Under the pieces are notes generated by a model. It did not search any database. It saw nothing but the letters and a program-made list of their open reading frames with translations, and was not told the origin of the DNA. Of a stretch of DNA of 64,000 nucleotides, positions 32,906-41,867 are shown in pieces (the stretch's first letter is position 1; each line of letters starts with the position of its first letter). Source of the DNA: Leifsonia sp. 1010 (GTDB taxonomy: Bacteria > Actinomycetota > Actinomycetes > Actinomycetales > Microbacteriaceae); NCBI RefSeq assembly GCF_031455295.1, contig NZ_JAVDSL010000003.1:1-64000 (forward strand), given 5' to 3'. The translations under genes and the position numbers were made by a program.

Positions 32906-33829
32906 TCACCGTCCGAGGCCCGGCTCGTCCTCGATCAGCTCGTCCGGGGTCGGAACGGCGACGTCGGCGGAGTCGAGGGCGCGATCGACCCGCAGCCTCG
33001 CCTGGAGGTACTCGATCGCCGCGGCCGCCGGGGAGCCGGGGTCGCCGAAGAACGTCGTCAGGTGCTGGCCGCCACCAGGAACCTCGAACGTCTGCCAGCG
33101 GAACGGGATGTAGTCGAACGGCTCGATGTGCACGAGCGCGACGCCGCGCCGCTGCGGGCGCGCTTCGTGGCTCGCCCAGACGTCGCGGAAGTCTTTGGAG
33201 CGCGAGGACAGTGCGGCGACGAGCAGCTGCAGCCGCGGGTCGTCGGGTTCTGCGTGGTAGCGGAGGCTGGCGACGGCCCCGCGCACCGCCCGCTGCCAGT
33301 AGGGCCGTCGGTCGTCGCCCGCCGCCAGGGCTGCGTCGACGATCGCCTCGACCATGTTCGCGCCGGGCGGCAGGGACAGCGGGATGAACGCGCGGCCCAG
33401 CTGGTTCACGGCCAACACGTCCTGGTTGCGGTCGACCACGTACGCGGGCGCCATCGTCCACTGGTCGAGGAGGACGTTCACGTTGTCCAGCACGTCGGCC
33501 CGAGTCCCGCTGAGGGCCGGCGGGCAGTCGGCGGTGTGCCGGGCGGGGACCGTCTGCCCGGCGAGCCGGAACAGGTACACCGTCGCGTCGGCGTCGAGCT
33601 GCAGCGCGCGGCCGAGCGCGAGCAGCACCTGCGGCGACGGCTGGTGGTCGCGTCCCTGCTCCAGCCGCAGGTAGTACTCGGGGCTGATGCCGGCCATTCC
33701 GGCCACCTCCTGGCGGCGGAGGCCACGCACGCGGCGGCGTGGTTCGGAGCGGAGGCCGACGTCCTCCGGCAGCAGGGCGTCGCGGCGGGCGCGGAGGTAG
33801 GCGCCGAGGGCGGCGTTGGAGTCGCTCAT
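32906..33829 (-). CDS. XRE regulator with MmyB-like ligand domain
   Basis: A 307-residue protein. The HTH (about 10-75) includes LGAYLRARRDALLPEDVGL and VRGLRRQEVAGMAGISPEYYLRLEQGRDHQPS. The rest is a PAS-like MmyB domain (DQWTMAPAYVVDRNQDVLAVN) that binds small ligands. Members often repress neighbouring catabolic genes, which here would be the hydrolase-exporter operon just downstream. The start ATG 33829 fits the family. Confidence 0.85.
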   Translation of the reverse strand: MSDSNAALGAYLRARRDALLPEDVGLRSEPRRRVRGLRRQEVAGMAGISPEYYLRLEQGRDHQPSPQVLLALGRALQLDADATVYLFRLAGQTVPARHTADCPPALSGTRADVLDNVNVLLDQWTMAPAYVVDRNQDVLAVNQLGRAFIPLSLPPGANMVEAIVDAALAAGDDRRPYWQRAVRGAVASLRYHAEPDDPRLQLLVAALSSRSKDFRDVWASHEARPQRRGVALVHIEPFDYIPFRWQTFEVPGGGQHLTTFFGDPGSPAAAAIEYLQARLRVDRALDSADVAVPTPDELIEDEPGLGR

Positions 33830-33958
33830 GTGCGGAGGGTCCTGTCGTGGAGGCGCCGTACTGGATTCACCACTCCAGATTGTCTCAGATGCGCGCGAAG
33901 CTTCGCCAGGTCTGCACGATGAGCCGATTTCCGCCCGCGACGGCGGCGCCGTTACGGC

Positions 33959-34543
33959 TCAGGCAGCCTGCAGAGCCGGCGCCAGGTGGGCGAGCGACGA
34001 ATCCGCGATGCTCGCCAGCCGTTCCGGGTCGTCCTCGACACGGCTGAACTGGATGAGTCCCTGCGAGACGAGCACAATCTCGGCCGCGAGTGTCGCACGG
34101 CCGTCCTCCGGGATGCCGTCGCGAGCGAGTCGCTCGTCGACGAGCTGCTCCATGGCGGCGATGGCGCGAGCGCAGACCGCCGCCACCTCGGGCCAGTCGC
34201 GGCCGAGTTCAGCGAGGCTGTTCAGCATCAGGCACCCCCAGCTGGGCTGATGCGCGGCGCAATCCGCGACCACAGCGCGGAAGAAGAGCCGTACGGCCTC
34301 CTCCGCGGTGGCGCCGTCGGCCATCGCATGCCGCACGATGTCCACCCGGCTCTCGCAGTAGCGCTCGAACAGCAGAAGGAACAGCTCGGGCTTCGAGCCG
34401 TACGCGGCGTAGATGCTGCCGTTGCCGACACCGGCCGCCTCGGCCAGGTCGGACATCGCGGTCGCGGTGTACCCCTTCTGCCAGAACACGGCAGTGCTGC
34501 GCGCGAGAAACGCATCCTCGTCAAACTCTCGACGGCGAGCCAT
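33959..34543 (-). CDS. TetR/AcrR-family regulator
   Basis: A 194-residue regulator with the HTH (FDEDAFLARSTAVFWQKGYTATAMSDLAEAAGVGNGSIYAAYGSK) and a ligand domain typical of the YxaF-like group (SWGCLMLNSLAELG). It is divergent from the AraC gene with 79 bp between starts. The 129 bp that separate it from the XRE gene contain nothing I recognise. Confidence 0.85.
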   Translation of the reverse strand: MARRREFDEDAFLARSTAVFWQKGYTATAMSDLAEAAGVGNGSIYAAYGSKPELFLLLFERYCESRVDIVRHAMADGATAEEAVRLFFRAVVADCAAHQPSWGCLMLNSLAELGRDWPEVAAVCARAIAAMEQLVDERLARDGIPEDGRATLAAEIVLVSQGLIQFSRVEDDPERLASIADSSLAHLAPALQAA

Positions 34544-34622
34544 TGGTCGAGCCTAGCAATCGGGATCGTGGAGGCGGAAGCGCGGCCGGCGTGCGATCCT
34601 GGCTACGACGACCCCTGGAGGG

Positions 34623-35540
34623 ATGATGCGACTGCCGACCGACCCGACCTGCGTCCTCGTGCAGATGCGCGCGACGACGCACGCCGAGACCGCGGTCTAT
34701 CGACGCATGCACCGCCACTCGTTCGGTCACGTCGGGGTATCGCAGATCGCATCCGTCGCACAGAGCGTCGAGGCGCGCCTGGAGGAAGTGCCCGTTCGGG
34801 CGATGGAGAGCACCCAGCTGCAGTTGGTGCACACCGGCAGCCTCATCCTCGAGCAGGACGGCACGCAGACGCGTTTCGGCGCGGGGGAGCTGGCGATGTA
34901 CGACGCGAGCCGACCCTTCTCCTTCGTCTATCCGGACGAGTTCCGGACGACGATCGTTCAGGTCCCGACCGTCCTGCTCTCCGCACGCGGGGTGCTCCCG
35001 GACTCGCTCGATGCGCGGTCGGTGGACGCCGCGTCCACAGGTCGCCGCGAGCTCGAGGGGCTGCTGCGCGGTTCCGTCGGGCGCGGTGTCCGGCCGGCCG
35101 ACGATCCGGTGTCGCTGTCCTCGCGGATCGTGCGCGCGGCGCGGCTTATCGTCGACGAGGAGCTGGGCGCCGCGCGCGAGCGGAACGCTCCGGCGGCCCA
35201 GTTGGTACGGGAGGCGACGGACCTGCTCCACCGCGAGTACGCCGACCCCGGACTGACCGCTGCCGCCGTCGCTGCGCGTCTCCACGTGTCGCTGCGGACC
35301 CTCTTCGCCGCGTTCGAAGACGCGGGCGTCTCTCTTTCAGCGACCCTGCGCCGGGTGCGGCTCGGGGCCGCTGAACGTCTTCTGCTCACGACCCGGCTGC
35401 CGGTCTCCGAGGTGGCGCACGCCGTCGGCTACGCGGACGTCACCGCCTTCATCCGCGCCTGGAAGACCGCCACCGGATGGACGCCCGCCCGGTGGCGACG
35501 GCTCAGGACCGGCTGGGCCGCCGCGGACGAGCGCGGCTGA
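34623..35540 (+). CDS. AraC-family regulator
   Basis: A 305-residue protein with an N-terminal cupin-like sensory domain (AraC-binding-like, about 20-170, including AMYDASRPFSFVYPDEF) and two C-terminal HTH units (LTAAAVAARLHVSLRTLFAAFEDAGVS and LPVSEVAHAVGYADVTAFIRAWK). A GGAGGG directly abuts ATG 34623, so ATG 34626 is an equally likely start. Its likely target is the convergent oxidoreductase or itself. Confidence 0.85.
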   Translation: MMRLPTDPTCVLVQMRATTHAETAVYRRMHRHSFGHVGVSQIASVAQSVEARLEEVPVRAMESTQLQLVHTGSLILEQDGTQTRFGAGELAMYDASRPFSFVYPDEFRTTIVQVPTVLLSARGVLPDSLDARSVDAASTGRRELEGLLRGSVGRGVRPADDPVSLSSRIVRAARLIVDEELGAARERNAPAAQLVREATDLLHREYADPGLTAAAVAARLHVSLRTLFAAFEDAGVSLSATLRRVRLGAAERLLLTTRLPVSEVAHAVGYADVTAFIRAWKTATGWTPARWRRLRTGWAAADERG

Positions 35541-35552
35541 CCGCACCGCCGG

Positions 35553-36548
35553 TCACGGCACGACGACGACTTTGCCCCGCGCGCGTCCCTCGCCGATGTG
35601 CGCCACCGCGGCGGCCGTCTCCTCGAGGGGATACGCGGTGTCGATGACGGGCCGGAAGGATCCGTCTTCGAGCAGCCGGGCCAGCTCGCGCAGGTCCTCC
35701 GGCCGCTCGCGCGCGATGAGGCCGACGAGGCGCTGCTTCGTGAAGCGGTCGAGCATCCCGGCCGCCGCCGTCCGTTGGATGCCGCCGAGCAGCGGGCCAC
35801 CGGATTCGCCGCCGACGAGCACGACCGAGCCGGCGGGGCTCAGGATGCCGCGCAGCGCGGTGAGCGGGCGGTTGCCGGCGGTGTCGATGATGGCGTCGTA
35901 GACCCGGCCGAGCGTCAGGATGTCGGTCGTCGTGTAGTCGACGACGTCGTGCGCGCCGAGGGAGCGGACGAGTTCCGCCTTCGGTCCGCTGCAGACCCCG
36001 GTCACCTGGGCTCCGCGGGCCGCTGCGAGCTGGACCGCGATGTGGCCGACGCCGCCGGCCGCACCGATGACGAGCACGCGGTCGCCCGCGCCGACACCGC
36101 TCGCGGTGACAGCCTGCAGTGCCGTCACGGCGGAGATCGGCACGGCCGCGGCCTCCTCGAAACCGATGCCGGGCGGCACGGCCACGAGGTCGTCCGCCGG
36201 CGCGACGACGAACTCCGCCAGGGCGCCGTCCGCCGACCCGAACACGGCCTCCCCGACCCGCCAGGCGGTCTGCGAGCCGGCGCCGACCTCCTCGACCACT
36301 CCGGCGAACCCGAGACCGCGCACGCGTGCCTTCGGGCCGCGCCAGCCGAATCCGATCGCGCGCATCAGGTACGGCCGGCCGGTCGTGAGATGCCAGGTGC
36401 CCGCATCCACCCCGGCCGCACGCACGCGCACCAGCACCTGGTTCTCGCCGGGCACCGGCACGGGGATGCGCTCGACGCGCAGCGCGCTCGGCGGTCCGTA
36501 GGCGTCCTGGGTGACGGCCCGCATCGTGCGGCCCTCGTTCGTGTCCAT
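35553..36548 (-). CDS. Quinone oxidoreductase-like protein (zinc-less MDR family)
   Basis: A 331-residue medium-chain dehydrogenase/reductase. The NADPH Rossmann motif is VIGAAGGVGHIAVQLA, with an N-terminal GroES-like part. It lacks the structural-zinc cysteines, as in QOR proteins. It reduces quinones or enals with NADPH. A GGAGATC ribosome site precedes ATG 36548. It is convergent with the AraC gene, 12 bp apart. Confidence 0.85.
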   Translation of the reverse strand: MDTNEGRTMRAVTQDAYGPPSALRVERIPVPVPGENQVLVRVRAAGVDAGTWHLTTGRPYLMRAIGFGWRGPKARVRGLGFAGVVEEVGAGSQTAWRVGEAVFGSADGALAEFVVAPADDLVAVPPGIGFEEAAAVPISAVTALQAVTASGVGAGDRVLVIGAAGGVGHIAVQLAAARGAQVTGVCSGPKAELVRSLGAHDVVDYTTTDILTLGRVYDAIIDTAGNRPLTALRGILSPAGSVVLVGGESGGPLLGGIQRTAAAGMLDRFTKQRLVGLIARERPEDLRELARLLEDGSFRPVIDTAYPLEETAAAVAHIGEGRARGKVVVVP

Positions 36549-36575
36549 CGGGATCTCCTGTCTCAGTCCTGTTTC

Positions 36576-36794
36576 TCAGTTCTCGGGGTACTGGAAGACG
36601 TCGTCGAGGGGGACCCCGAACACCCGCGCCAGCTGGAAGGCCATCTCGAGCGAGGGGGAGTAGCGCCCCTGCTCGATGGCGATGATCGTCTGCCGCGTGA
36701 CGCCGACCCGCTCGGCGAGTTCGGCCTGCGTCATCTCGCCGGCCGCGAAGCGCAGCGCGCGAAGCGAGTTGGTCACGCGCGTGGGCTTCACCAT
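36576..36794 (-). CDS. Small XRE-family regulator
   Basis: A 72-residue single-HTH protein ([39 protein letters not shown]) of the YozG/Cro type, without an effector domain. It overlaps the membrane-protein gene by 7 bp. The 22-bp repeats at 37223 and 37269 are its likely operators. This pair resembles modules in which a small repressor and a membrane protein are coregulated. Confidence 0.9.
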   Translation of the reverse strand: MVKPTRVTNSLRALRFAAGEMTQAELAERVGVTRQTIIAIEQGRYSPSLEMAFQLARVFGVPLDDVFQYPEN

Positions 36795-37198
36795 TCCGGC
36801 ATCCCCCGGCGGTACGCGGTCAGTCGGGCGGCGGCGCCGACGATCGCGGAGAGCACGAACGCCAGGTAGACAGCGTTGGCGATCCAGAACCACGGCGCCT
36901 CGACGAGCGAGAGGAGGAGGGCCGCGACGGCGCCGATGACGACGAACGCGCCGCCCACGCGCTCCCCGAACGCGAACACCTCGCGGTCGCGCTGGTCGCG
37001 CTTGCCCGCATCCCGCCGGTTGCCGATCGCCAGCACGATCCGCGCCAGGATGTTGGCCACGATCGCCCCGCCGACCGTCCAGAGCAGGAGCGGTACGTAC
37101 GCATCCGGCCCCAGGGCGGCCAGCAGGATCAGGTAGGTCGCATACCCGGCGACCGCGGTCACCAGGTAGACCCACGAGTTCTTTTCGTCGAACGACAT
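36788..37198 (-). CDS. Four-helix membrane protein paired with XRE regulator
   Basis: A 136-residue protein, start MSFDEKNSW, with hydrophobic segments near 12-30, 35-58, 82-100 and 102-122 and a charged loop ([22 protein letters not shown]). It resembles the DUF2178-type proteins encoded with small HTH repressors. The upstream extension to 37216 is unnecessary. It is the first gene of the two-gene operon. Confidence 0.75.
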   Translation of the reverse strand: MSFDEKNSWVYLVTAVAGYATYLILLAALGPDAYVPLLLWTVGGAIVANILARIVLAIGNRRDAGKRDQRDREVFAFGERVGGAFVVIGAVAALLLSLVEAPWFWIANAVYLAFVLSAIVGAAARLTAYRRGMPEW

Positions 37199-37222
37199 CC
37201 GCCGCTTCCACCTCACTCGGTC

Positions 37223-37290
37223 ATGTCAAAGTTTCTGTACATGGCGAGTGTAAGCCCGAGTAGACACGATGTCAAAGCTCTTTTACATGG
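37223..37290. promoter_or_regulatory. Two 22-bp direct repeats, likely XRE operators
   Basis: ATGTCAAAG-N6-TACATGG occurs at 37223-37244 and 37269-37290, 46 bp apart. On the minus strand each copy includes a TTGACAT. One overlaps the -35 element of the operon promoter and the other lies between the -10 and the start of the membrane gene. Confidence 0.6.
37247..37275 (-). promoter_or_regulatory. Near-consensus promoter of the membrane/XRE operon
   Basis: Read on the minus strand: TTGACA (37275 to 37270), 17-nt spacer, TACACT (37252 to 37247). Confidence 0.6.
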
Positions 37291-37327
37291 GGGAATGGCC
37301 GGGAGGCCGACCTGGTTGGATAGGGGC

Positions 37328-37738
37328 GTGCTCCGAACGATGTTCAAGTCGAAGATCCACCGCGCGACGGTGACGCACGCCGACCTCCACTACGTCGGCT
37401 CGCTGACCGTCGACAGCGACCTGATGGCGGCGGCCGACCTGCTGCCGGGCGAACAGGTCGCCGTGGTGGATGTGACCAACGGCGCGCGCTTCGAGACCTA
37501 CCTGATCGCCGGGGAGCCGGGAAGCGGCGTCGTCGGCGTGAACGGCGCGGCCGCTCACCTCGCGGATGTCGGCGACACGGTCATCGTCATCTCTTACGCG
37601 CAGCTGGACGACGCAGAGGCTCGCACGTTCGTCCCGACCGTGGTGCACGTCGACGCAGCCAACCGCATCCTCGCGATCGGCGACGACCCCGCGGACGCCA
37701 TGACGCCCGGCGTCGAGCGGCCGCCGCTCGCGCTCTGA
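37328..37738 (+). CDS. panD: Aspartate 1-decarboxylase
   Basis: A 136-residue pyruvoyl enzyme making beta-alanine for pantothenate and coenzyme A. The GTG start gives the conserved [24 protein letters not shown] 37340 would lose four conserved residues. The self-processing site is G24-S25 (YVGSLTVD), where S25 becomes the pyruvoyl group. [10 protein letters not shown] and GVNGAAAHL are also conserved. It is encoded without panB or panC nearby. Confidence 0.9.
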   Translation: MLRTMFKSKIHRATVTHADLHYVGSLTVDSDLMAAADLLPGEQVAVVDVTNGARFETYLIAGEPGSGVVGVNGAAAHLADVGDTVIVISYAQLDDAEARTFVPTVVHVDAANRILAIGDDPADAMTPGVERPPLAL

Positions 37739-37781
37739 GCTCCGCCTGACGTCGCCGCTCGGACGATGCCGCCGGCGCCCC

Positions 37782-38231
37782 TCAGGCGATGCGGACGGCT
37801 CGGTGACGACTGGGCAGCTCAGCGAGCTCGAACTCCGCGACCACGATCTCCGTATCGCCGTCGATGCCGGGCCACGCCGCACGGTGGGCGGCCTGCCAGC
37901 GGGCCGCCGCATCGTCGGTCCCGCCCGCGACGGCGGGGCGCGCGGGCGCCAGGTCGGCGTCGTCGACGCGGCAGGTGATCACGGCCGCCAGCTCGATGAT
38001 CGCGACCGGCTCGTCGTTCGAGTCGACCAGCTGGTAGCGGGTGCCGGGCACCGGAAGCGGCTCCCCGTCGCGGAGGTAGTCGGCGAGGGGAGTAGTGGTC
38101 GCCATCCGCGCTCCATCCAGGATGTGACGCGTCACGTCCTCGCGCTCCGGTCCCGGCCGACCGAAGGCGACCACCGGCAGCTGCGCCGCGCGCGCCCGGA
38201 AGCGCGAGGTGCGCTCGGCGACCCGCATCAT
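37782..38231 (-). CDS. ASCH-domain protein
   Basis: A 149-residue protein with the ASCH pattern: RHILDGARMATTTPLADY, YQLVDSNDEPVAIIELAAV and a C-terminal ARWQAAHRAAW...EIVVAEFELAE. ASCH domains bind RNA or act on nucleoside derivatives. Translation from 38231 is coupled to the upstream gene by ATGA. It is convergent with panD. Confidence 0.75.
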   Translation of the reverse strand: MMRVAERTSRFRARAAQLPVVAFGRPGPEREDVTRHILDGARMATTTPLADYLRDGEPLPVPGTRYQLVDSNDEPVAIIELAAVITCRVDDADLAPARPAVAGGTDDAAARWQAAHRAAWPGIDGDTEIVVAEFELAELPSRHRAVRIA

Positions 38232-38470
38232 GTCTCCTCCGGAAGCGGGTCGCCGTCGTCATCCATCCGGTCCACCAACCGGTACACCGCGCGACGGGGC
38301 CAGTCGGTGCTGTCGTCGAGGACGAACACCTCCCACACCTCGTCGTCCCGGTACCGCGCCCGGCCGCGTAGTGCGGCGGGCGGCTCTCCGGGGCCGGCGG
38401 TCAGCCGGATCACCGCATCGACCAGGCCCGGTCGCTGCATCACCGCTTCGAACGTGACATCGCCATCCAT
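38228..38470 (-). CDS. Small hypothetical protein, coupled to the ASCH gene
   Basis: An 80-residue acidic protein (MDGDVTFEAVMQRPGLVDAV, then RARYRDDEVWEVFVLDD). It looks like a small beta-rich domain with no cysteines. Its stop overlaps the ASCH start (ATGA), which suggests a shared role. Confidence 0.55.
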   Translation of the reverse strand: MDGDVTFEAVMQRPGLVDAVIRLTAGPGEPPAALRGRARYRDDEVWEVFVLDDSTDWPRRAVYRLVDRMDDDGDPLPEET

Positions 38471-38514
38471 GTCTGCACCCTAGGGATGCGGACGAGCGCC
38501 GGAAAGCCAGCAGG

Positions 38515-40104
38515 TCAGCAGGTGGGCTGCGACCCGGGCACCTTCCCTCGGACGAAGTAGTCGTCGACGATGCCGTCGATGCAGCCGACCCCGCGTCCGT
38601 AGGCGCCGTGGCCCTCGCCCTTGTGCGTGACCAGGACCCCGCTCGACAGCAGCTTCGACAGCGCGACGGCCTGCGAGTACGGCGTCGCCGGGTCGCCGGT
38701 GGTGCCCAGGACGAGGATGGGCGCGGCGCCCGGCGCCGTGAAGTCCAGGGTCTCCGTCGGCTTCGGGTAGGGCCAGTGCGCACACGCCTTCTCGCTCGCC
38801 GCGAAATTGTCGTACACGCCGATGGAGCCGAGCACCGGCGCGGCCTTGCTGATCCGGTCGATGCCCTCCTGGAAGCCCGGGCTGTCGTCACGGTTGGGTT
38901 CCGCGCACCCCACGGCGAAGAACACATCCATCAAGCGCCCGAAGTACTCGCCGTCCGGCAGGCGTTCGTTGGAGCTGTCGGCCTGCTCGAAGACCGGTTC
39001 AGGGTCGCCCTTCTTCACCGCGCGCAGCACCTCGGTGACGGTGTCCCAGGAGTACTCGGCGTAGAGGTTGTAGGCGATCGCGTCCACGACCGTGGACGAG
39101 TCGAGGAGCCGACCGTCGGACGCCTTCGGCTTCGTGCGGTCGACGCTGAGGATGAGCTCGTGCGCCTGCTTCTTGGCCTTCGTCAGAGGGCCTTGTACGG
39201 GACAGTCGGCAGATTTCAGACATTTCGTGAGATACGCGGCGAACGCCCGGTCGAAGCCGGCGGCCTGCCGGACACTGCTCTCGAACGAGCCGTACGGCGG
39301 CTCCACGGCGCCGTCGAGCACCATCCGTCCGACCTTGGCGGGGAAGAGTGCCGCATAGACGCTGCCGATGTACGTTCCGAACGAGATCCCCAGATAGTTC
39401 AGCTTGTCGTCGCCGAGCACTGCTCGCATCATGTCGAGGTCGCGGCTCACGCTGGCGGTGTCGATGTGGGCGAGCAGCGGGCCGGTGTTCTTCACGCACG
39501 CGTCGACCCACGCCTTCTGGCGCGTCTCGAGCTCCTTCTCCCAGCCGGCCGAGCCGTACGGGTCGCGGAACGTGCCGGACAGCATCCGGTCGCGATCGCG
39601 GTCATCCGTGAAGCAGACGATCGGGGTGGACTTACCGACCCCGCGCGGGTCGAACCCGACCACGTCGTAGTCGGACATGACGCCCTTCGAGCCCTGGAAG
39701 CCGCGCAGGAACTCGATGCCGGAGCCGCCCGGGCCGCCCGGGTTGATCAGCATCGAACCGCGCGCCTTTCCGCTCTCCGCCGGCCGCTTTGCGATCGCCA
39801 GCGTGATGCGCTCTCCGCCGGGGTTGGCCCAGTCGACGGGCGCGATGAGGTCGGCGCACTGCATCCCCGGGTCGAGGCAGGGGGCCCACGACACATCCTG
39901 CTTGTAGTACGGCTCGAGTTCGGGGGCGACCTGCTCGTCCGTGTGCGAGCTGAGGGTGGTCGGGGGGACGATCTTCGGCTTCGTCGCCGACACGCACCCC
40001 GTCAGCAGCAGCGCCCCGACGACGGCCCCGGCGAGGAGGCGGAGGCCGCCGAGACGATGGGCGGATGTTCGGCGCGGGGAAGTCACTGACCTGCGGATGC
40101 TCAT
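38515..40104 (-). CDS. Secreted tripeptidyl aminopeptidase-like alpha/beta hydrolase (TAP family)
   Basis: A 529-residue lipoprotein-type peptidase. The signal ends in the lipobox LLTGC (C37). The core has the oxyanion NPGGPGGSG at 121-129, the nucleophile S241 in GISFGT, and a C-terminal TAP domain with the Asp in GTTGDPATPYS and the His in GEGHGAYG. Family members remove tripeptides from the N-terminus of extracellular proteins. An AATAGT element 6 nt before ATG 40104 suggests a leaderless mRNA. Confidence 0.88.
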   Translation of the reverse strand: MSIRRSVTSPRRTSAHRLGGLRLLAGAVVGALLLTGCVSATKPKIVPPTTLSSHTDEQVAPELEPYYKQDVSWAPCLDPGMQCADLIAPVDWANPGGERITLAIAKRPAESGKARGSMLINPGGPGGSGIEFLRGFQGSKGVMSDYDVVGFDPRGVGKSTPIVCFTDDRDRDRMLSGTFRDPYGSAGWEKELETRQKAWVDACVKNTGPLLAHIDTASVSRDLDMMRAVLGDDKLNYLGISFGTYIGSVYAALFPAKVGRMVLDGAVEPPYGSFESSVRQAAGFDRAFAAYLTKCLKSADCPVQGPLTKAKKQAHELILSVDRTKPKASDGRLLDSSTVVDAIAYNLYAEYSWDTVTEVLRAVKKGDPEPVFEQADSSNERLPDGEYFGRLMDVFFAVGCAEPNRDDSPGFQEGIDRISKAAPVLGSIGVYDNFAASEKACAHWPYPKPTETLDFTAPGAAPILVLGTTGDPATPYSQAVALSKLLSSGVLVTHKGEGHGAYGRGVGCIDGIVDDYFVRGKVPGSQPTC

Positions 40105-40120
40105 GCATCCACTATTTCAA

Positions 40121-41020
40121 TCAGACGTGCGAGCGCACATCCTCCGATCGGATGACGTCGGCGGCGGACGCCACCGCCACGAAGTCCGCCACGAGCGTCG
40201 AGCGCCGAGAGGACTCCCAGCCCAGGTGGACCGCGGTCTCCGCCAGGTCCACAACCGGCACAGCGCGCACATCCGGGCGGATGTAGAACGTGGCGGTCGA
40301 GAGGGGGAGGACGGCGATTCCCGCTCCCATCGCGACCAGCTCGAGCTTCTCCTCGACCGTGCGGCTGGGCCTGCGCCGCGGCGCCCGTCCGCGGCGCGAG
40401 CCCCCTTCGGCCGCCGTCCATTCGGGCACCGCGGCGGGGTCCTGCAGAAGCTGCTCGCTGCTGAGGTCGACCAGTCGCACCTCGGCGGATTCCGCGAGCG
40501 GATGCGACGACGGGAGCATCGCGACCCGTGGTTCGGTGAACAGACGGACCGAGGCGATGCCGCCGGCGTCGAAGGGTTCGCGCAGGTAGCTGACGTCGGC
40601 GCGGCCGTCCAGGAGGACGCGCGACTGCTCTTCCCACGTCGTCCGCATGACCTCGACCGTCACGTGCGCATGTGTCTCACGGAACGCTCGCACCGCGCGG
40701 GTGACCGTGAGTCCGGGCATGAATCCGACGGTGAACACCGTCTCGCCGCGCGCCGCGACAGCGACGCGACGGCGGACGGCGGCCGCAGCGGCGAGCAGGG
40801 TCTCGGCCTCGTCGCGCAGCATCCGTCCGTGCTCCGTCAGCTGCGTGCCCCGGGTGTCGCGCACGAACAGTTGAACGCCCAGCTCCGCCTCGAGCACCCG
40901 GATCTGCCGCGAGAGCACCGGTTGCGCGATCATCAGCGCCTCCGCCGCACGGCCGAAGTTCAGCGTGTCCGCCACCGCGACGAAATAGCGCAGTCGCCGC
41001 AGATCGAGGTCGGTGTTCAT
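40121..41020 (-). CDS. LysR-family regulator
   Basis: A 299-residue regulator: N-terminal HTH (LRRLRYFVAVADTLNFGRAAEALMIAQPVLSRQIRVLEAELG) and a periplasmic-binding-like effector domain (VFTVGFMPGLTVTRAVRAF). The start MNTDLDL at 41020 fits the family; the longer frame to 41491 is not needed. It is divergent from an SDR gene, its likely target, with a T-N11-A palindrome between them. Confidence 0.88.
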   Translation of the reverse strand: MNTDLDLRRLRYFVAVADTLNFGRAAEALMIAQPVLSRQIRVLEAELGVQLFVRDTRGTQLTEHGRMLRDEAETLLAAAAAVRRRVAVAARGETVFTVGFMPGLTVTRAVRAFRETHAHVTVEVMRTTWEEQSRVLLDGRADVSYLREPFDAGGIASVRLFTEPRVAMLPSSHPLAESAEVRLVDLSSEQLLQDPAAVPEWTAAEGGSRRGRAPRRRPSRTVEEKLELVAMGAGIAVLPLSTATFYIRPDVRAVPVVDLAETAVHLGWESSRRSTLVADFVAVASAADVIRSEDVRSHV

Positions 41021-41036
41021 CTGTCGATGATGCCAC

Positions 41037-41055
41037 TGATACCCACCGGGTGTCA
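41037..41055. promoter_or_regulatory. LysR-type operator
   Basis: TGATACCC-ACC-GGGTGTCA (7/8 matched arms), a LysR T-N11-A type box, lies between the divergent LysR and SDR genes. Confidence 0.55.
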
Positions 41056-41131
41056 CCGGAGGCGAAAGAGGTCTTGGACGCTCGCGGCGGCTCGGCGGAA
41101 CACTGGATCCGTCCCACCGAAAGGAACCCCC

Positions 41132-41848
41132 ATGTCTCTGAAGAACTCGCACGTCGTCGTCATCGGCGGAAGCTCCGGCATCGGCATGGCGACGGCCCGC
41201 GCGGCGCTCGACGCCGGCGCACGGGTGACCATCGCATCCAGCCGCACAGCGAGTGTGGATGCGGCGCTCGCCCAGCTGCCCACAGCATCCGGTCGAGCAG
41301 TGAACGTCCTCGACCCCGCCGACCTGCGTGCCTTCTTCGCCGAGACCGGGGAGGTCGACCACCTGGCCTACACGGCGGGGGAGCCGCTGAGCCTGATGCC
41401 GATCGACGAACTCGACCTCGACCGGGCACGCGGCTTCTTCCAGGTGCGCTACTTCGGCGCCCTCAACGCCGTCGCCTCCGCGAAGCCTCACCTGGCAGAC
41501 GGCGCGTCCATCACCCTCACGTCCGGGTCCGCCCGCACACGGCCCGGAGCAGGATGGGCGGTCGCCTCCAGCCTGTGCGGCGCGATGACGAGCCTGGCCG
41601 GCGCACTCGCGGTCGAGCTCGCGCCCGTGCGCGTGAACGTGGTCGAGCCGGGCATCGTGCGCAGCCCGCTGTGGTCCGGGATGAGCGCGGACGACCAGCA
41701 GGCGATGTACGACCAGCAGGCCGCCGTGCTTCCCGTCGGCCGGGTCGGCGAGGTCGAGGATGTCGCCCGGGCGTTCGTGTACGCGATGACCCAGGAGTTC
41801 ATGACGGGGACGTCCATCCCCGTCGATGGAGGCGCGCTGCTCGTCTAG
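41132..41848 (+). CDS. SDR-family protein lacking the usual Tyr-Lys catalytic pair
   Basis: A 238-residue protein with the SDR cofactor motif GGSSGIG at 12-18 and a D-type VLDPADLRAF. The catalytic region reads TSGSARTRPGAGWAVASSLCGAMTSLAG. The Ser of the active site is present, but where the YxxxK pair is expected there are W/V and L. A family of such atypical SDRs is known, with unclear chemistry. AAAGGAAC precedes ATG 41132. It is likely controlled by the adjacent LysR. Confidence 0.8.
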   Translation: MSLKNSHVVVIGGSSGIGMATARAALDAGARVTIASSRTASVDAALAQLPTASGRAVNVLDPADLRAFFAETGEVDHLAYTAGEPLSLMPIDELDLDRARGFFQVRYFGALNAVASAKPHLADGASITLTSGSARTRPGAGWAVASSLCGAMTSLAGALAVELAPVRVNVVEPGIVRSPLWSGMSADDQQAMYDQQAAVLPVGRVGEVEDVARAFVYAMTQEFMTGTSIPVDGGALLV

Positions 41849-41867
41849 CGCGCCTGCGGCCGGCCGG

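Noticed and set aside
31137-33461. Long minus-strand extension upstream of MaoC
   Set aside because: It runs in a shifted frame across two well-supported hydrolase genes. Only the last 164 residues are a real domain.
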